Assembly: GCA_025462985.1 (NCBI GenBank)
Contig: JAOAPP010000568.1
Coordinates: 1-9,010, forward strand
Length of the DNA stretch: 9,010 bases
Direction of reading: 5' to 3'
Source of the DNA: Bryobacterales bacterium
GTDB lineage: Bacteria > Acidobacteriota > Terriglobia > Bryobacterales > Bryobacteraceae
Shown one piece after another: positions 8,395 through 9,010 of the stretch (position 1 is its first letter; each line of letters begins with the position of its first letter). The notes beneath the pieces are model-generated. The model was given only the letters and a program-made list of their open reading frames with translations. It did no database searches and was not told the origin of the DNA. A program made the position numbers and the translations under genes.

Positions 8395-8414
8395 GTTCAC
8401 CGTTGACGGTGAAC
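8395..8414. promoter_or_regulatory. Perfect 20-bp inverted repeat, candidate operator of the pump operon
   Basis: GTTCACCGTTGACGGTGAAC: two perfect 9-base arms around a 2-base centre. It lies 234 bases upstream of the permease start in a region without a supported gene. Length and near-zero spacing are those of a site for a dimeric repressor, for example of the TetR group that commonly controls RND pumps. A 2-base loop is too tight for an RNA hairpin with full arms, so a DNA-level role is likelier than a terminator. No clear promoter boxes overlap it on the minus strand, and no regulator gene is visible in the window. It could be a chance palindrome. Confidence 0.45.
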
Positions 8415-8447
8415 TCGTAACTCCCCGAAATAGCTATCGTTCGCGTA

Positions 8448-8472
8448 CCCGCAATAATGTTGCATTTGCGGG
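8448..8472. repeat. GC-rich inverted repeat, weak hairpin
   Basis: Arms CCCGCAA and TTGCGGG (7 bases each) around an 11-base centre that contains a further ATG/CAT pairing. Read to the right it is followed by a loose T-containing stretch (GGTTTTATT) after a gap of several bases, so it is a poor intrinsic terminator at best. Read to the left there is no T-run. It is 33 bases from the operator-like palindrome. Function unknown. Confidence 0.3.
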
Positions 8473-8710
8473 CTCACGGTTTTATTGTTGAATCGGGTGC
8501 TCAGCTGAGAAGCATTTGAAGAAGTAGAAGACGTCAGGCCCGGAGGCAGATACTCCGCTTCCGGATACCGAGTTACCGTAGTGGGCGGCCCGATCTTTTG
8601 CGAATTCAGGATATAGGCACATGCCGTACTTCACCATGAGAAATCGGAACCGAGAAGGATCTAAGGACATGCCGGGGCGTTCAGGATGGACGGATCGGTG
8701 CAGCAAAGCC

Positions 8711-8738
8711 TTGACTGCGCGGTTTCGCACCGTATTAA
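8711..8738 (+). promoter_or_regulatory. Rightward sigma-70-like promoter candidate
   Basis: TTGACT, 16 bases, then TATTAA: five of six and four of six matches to the TTGACA and TATAAT consensus boxes. It points to the right, away from the pump operon, and would serve a plus-strand gene beginning near or beyond the right edge. No convincing gene start is visible behind it inside the window. Such box pairs also arise by chance and promoters differ among phyla, so this is a weak call. Confidence 0.25.
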
Positions 8739-9010
8739 GATCCAGGTGAGTCAGTCTTGCTCAATCAATGGTGCTTGCGGTGGCGCTCCCGCCGTCAACC
8801 CTCGCACAATTTCCTGGTTTTCGAGCACTCCGCTTGCGTCATCGTCGAATGGTTCAGCGGCACCTGCCGCGAATGTGGCCGGTTGCTATTCCGAGGGCGG
8901 CGGTTCATCGCAGGGCTCATCACAAACCGATGCCAGCGCAACCGCCGGCAACAGCATTTGGATTCGGAGATGGCTTCGTTCTGTCGATCGGGCCAGAGCC
9001 AGCCAACCAC

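Larger units (their letters stand above)
8161..9010. other. 850-base stretch upstream of the pump operon with no supported gene
   Basis: Apart from the permease ribosome site, the palindrome, the hairpin and the promoter-like boxes listed separately, nothing firm is visible. Open stretches exist, but none has a start with a good ribosome site or a product I recognise. From about 8747 to 9010 all three plus-strand frames are free of stops, which makes frame openness worthless as evidence here. On the minus strand one frame is open from 9008 to 8751 except for a single TAG at 8888-8886. Its last part (after that TAG) encodes a plausible acidic, Ala-rich tail ending in PPQAPLIEQD and has many codons starting with G, which may be the decayed or misread end of a gene entering from the right. 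The regulatory region of the pump operon must lie in this stretch if transcription starts just before the permease. Confidence 0.6.

Noticed and set aside
8189..8491. Plus-strand 100-codon open frame starting with TTG
   Set aside because: Rare start codon without a ribosome site, overlaps the region where the operon promoter is expected, and the product has no recognisable features.
8482..8730. Minus-strand 82-codon open frame starting with GTG
   Set aside because: No Shine-Dalgarno before the GTG, no recognisable domain, and neighbouring frames are open as well; not enough to call a gene.
8898..8947. Inverted repeat CGGCGGTT ... AACCGCCG with a 34-base loop and an inner CATCG/CGATG pairing
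   Set aside because: Eight-base arms at this distance are expected several times in a window this long by chance; no T-run, no gene relation.
8795..9010. Minus-strand 71-codon open frame reaching the right edge
   Set aside because: Translation is rich in Arg, Cys and Ser without a domain; other frames in the same stretch are equally open. A continuing gene cannot be excluded without the adjoining sequence.
8686..9010. Plus-strand open frame from ATG at 8686 to the right edge (low-complexity Ser/Ala/Gly product)
   Set aside because: Poor ribosome site, the promoter-like boxes would lie inside it, and the Ser/Gly-rich product looks like an out-of-frame translation of GC-rich DNA.

Overview
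The window holds one co-directional minus-strand gene cluster, read from right to left, that encodes a complete tripartite RND efflux system followed by a large two-component sensor. In order of transcription: an inner-membrane RND permease (8160 to 5011), a periplasmic membrane-fusion adaptor (4979 to 3804), an outer-membrane NodT/OprM-type lipoprotein channel (3801 to 2350), and the first 768 codons of a Reg_prop/Y_Y_Y sensor histidine kinase (2304 to 1, running off the left edge). Gaps between genes are 31, 2 and 45 bases, each start has a purine-rich Shine-Dalgarno at 7 to 9 bases, and no terminator-like hairpin with a T-run separates the genes, so a single operon is the simplest reading.

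The organism looks like a moderately GC-rich Gram-negative bacterium with an outer membrane. The permease N-terminus (MWIVRLALRRPYTF), the pump-first gene order and the long two-propeller Reg_prop kinase resemble what I know from Acidobacteriota such as Solibacter or Bryobacter relatives. This is inference by resemblance, not a database match.

How the parts would work together: the permease binds substrate in the periplasm or outer leaflet and moves it using the proton gradient; the adaptor bridges permease and channel; the lipoprotein channel opens to the outside. The kinase, with an exported double beta-propeller and a Y_Y_Y domain before one membrane segment, could sense a periplasmic ligand and report on it, possibly the pump's own substrate, but nothing in the sequence proves this coupling. 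The substrate cannot be told from the sequence.

The right-hand 850 bases (8161-9010) contain no gene I can support. They hold a perfect 9+2+9 inverted repeat (8395-8414) that could be an operator for the operon, a weaker GC-rich hairpin, a rightward promoter-like pair of boxes, and several short open frames with no good start, no ribosome site and no recognisable product. No TetR- or MarR-type regulator, which often neighbours such pumps, is visible. The most interesting points are the sensor joined to the pump operon, the Val directly after the presumed phospho-accepting His of the kinase, the Ser in place of the usual TM10 Lys of the permease proton relay, and the operator-like palindrome.
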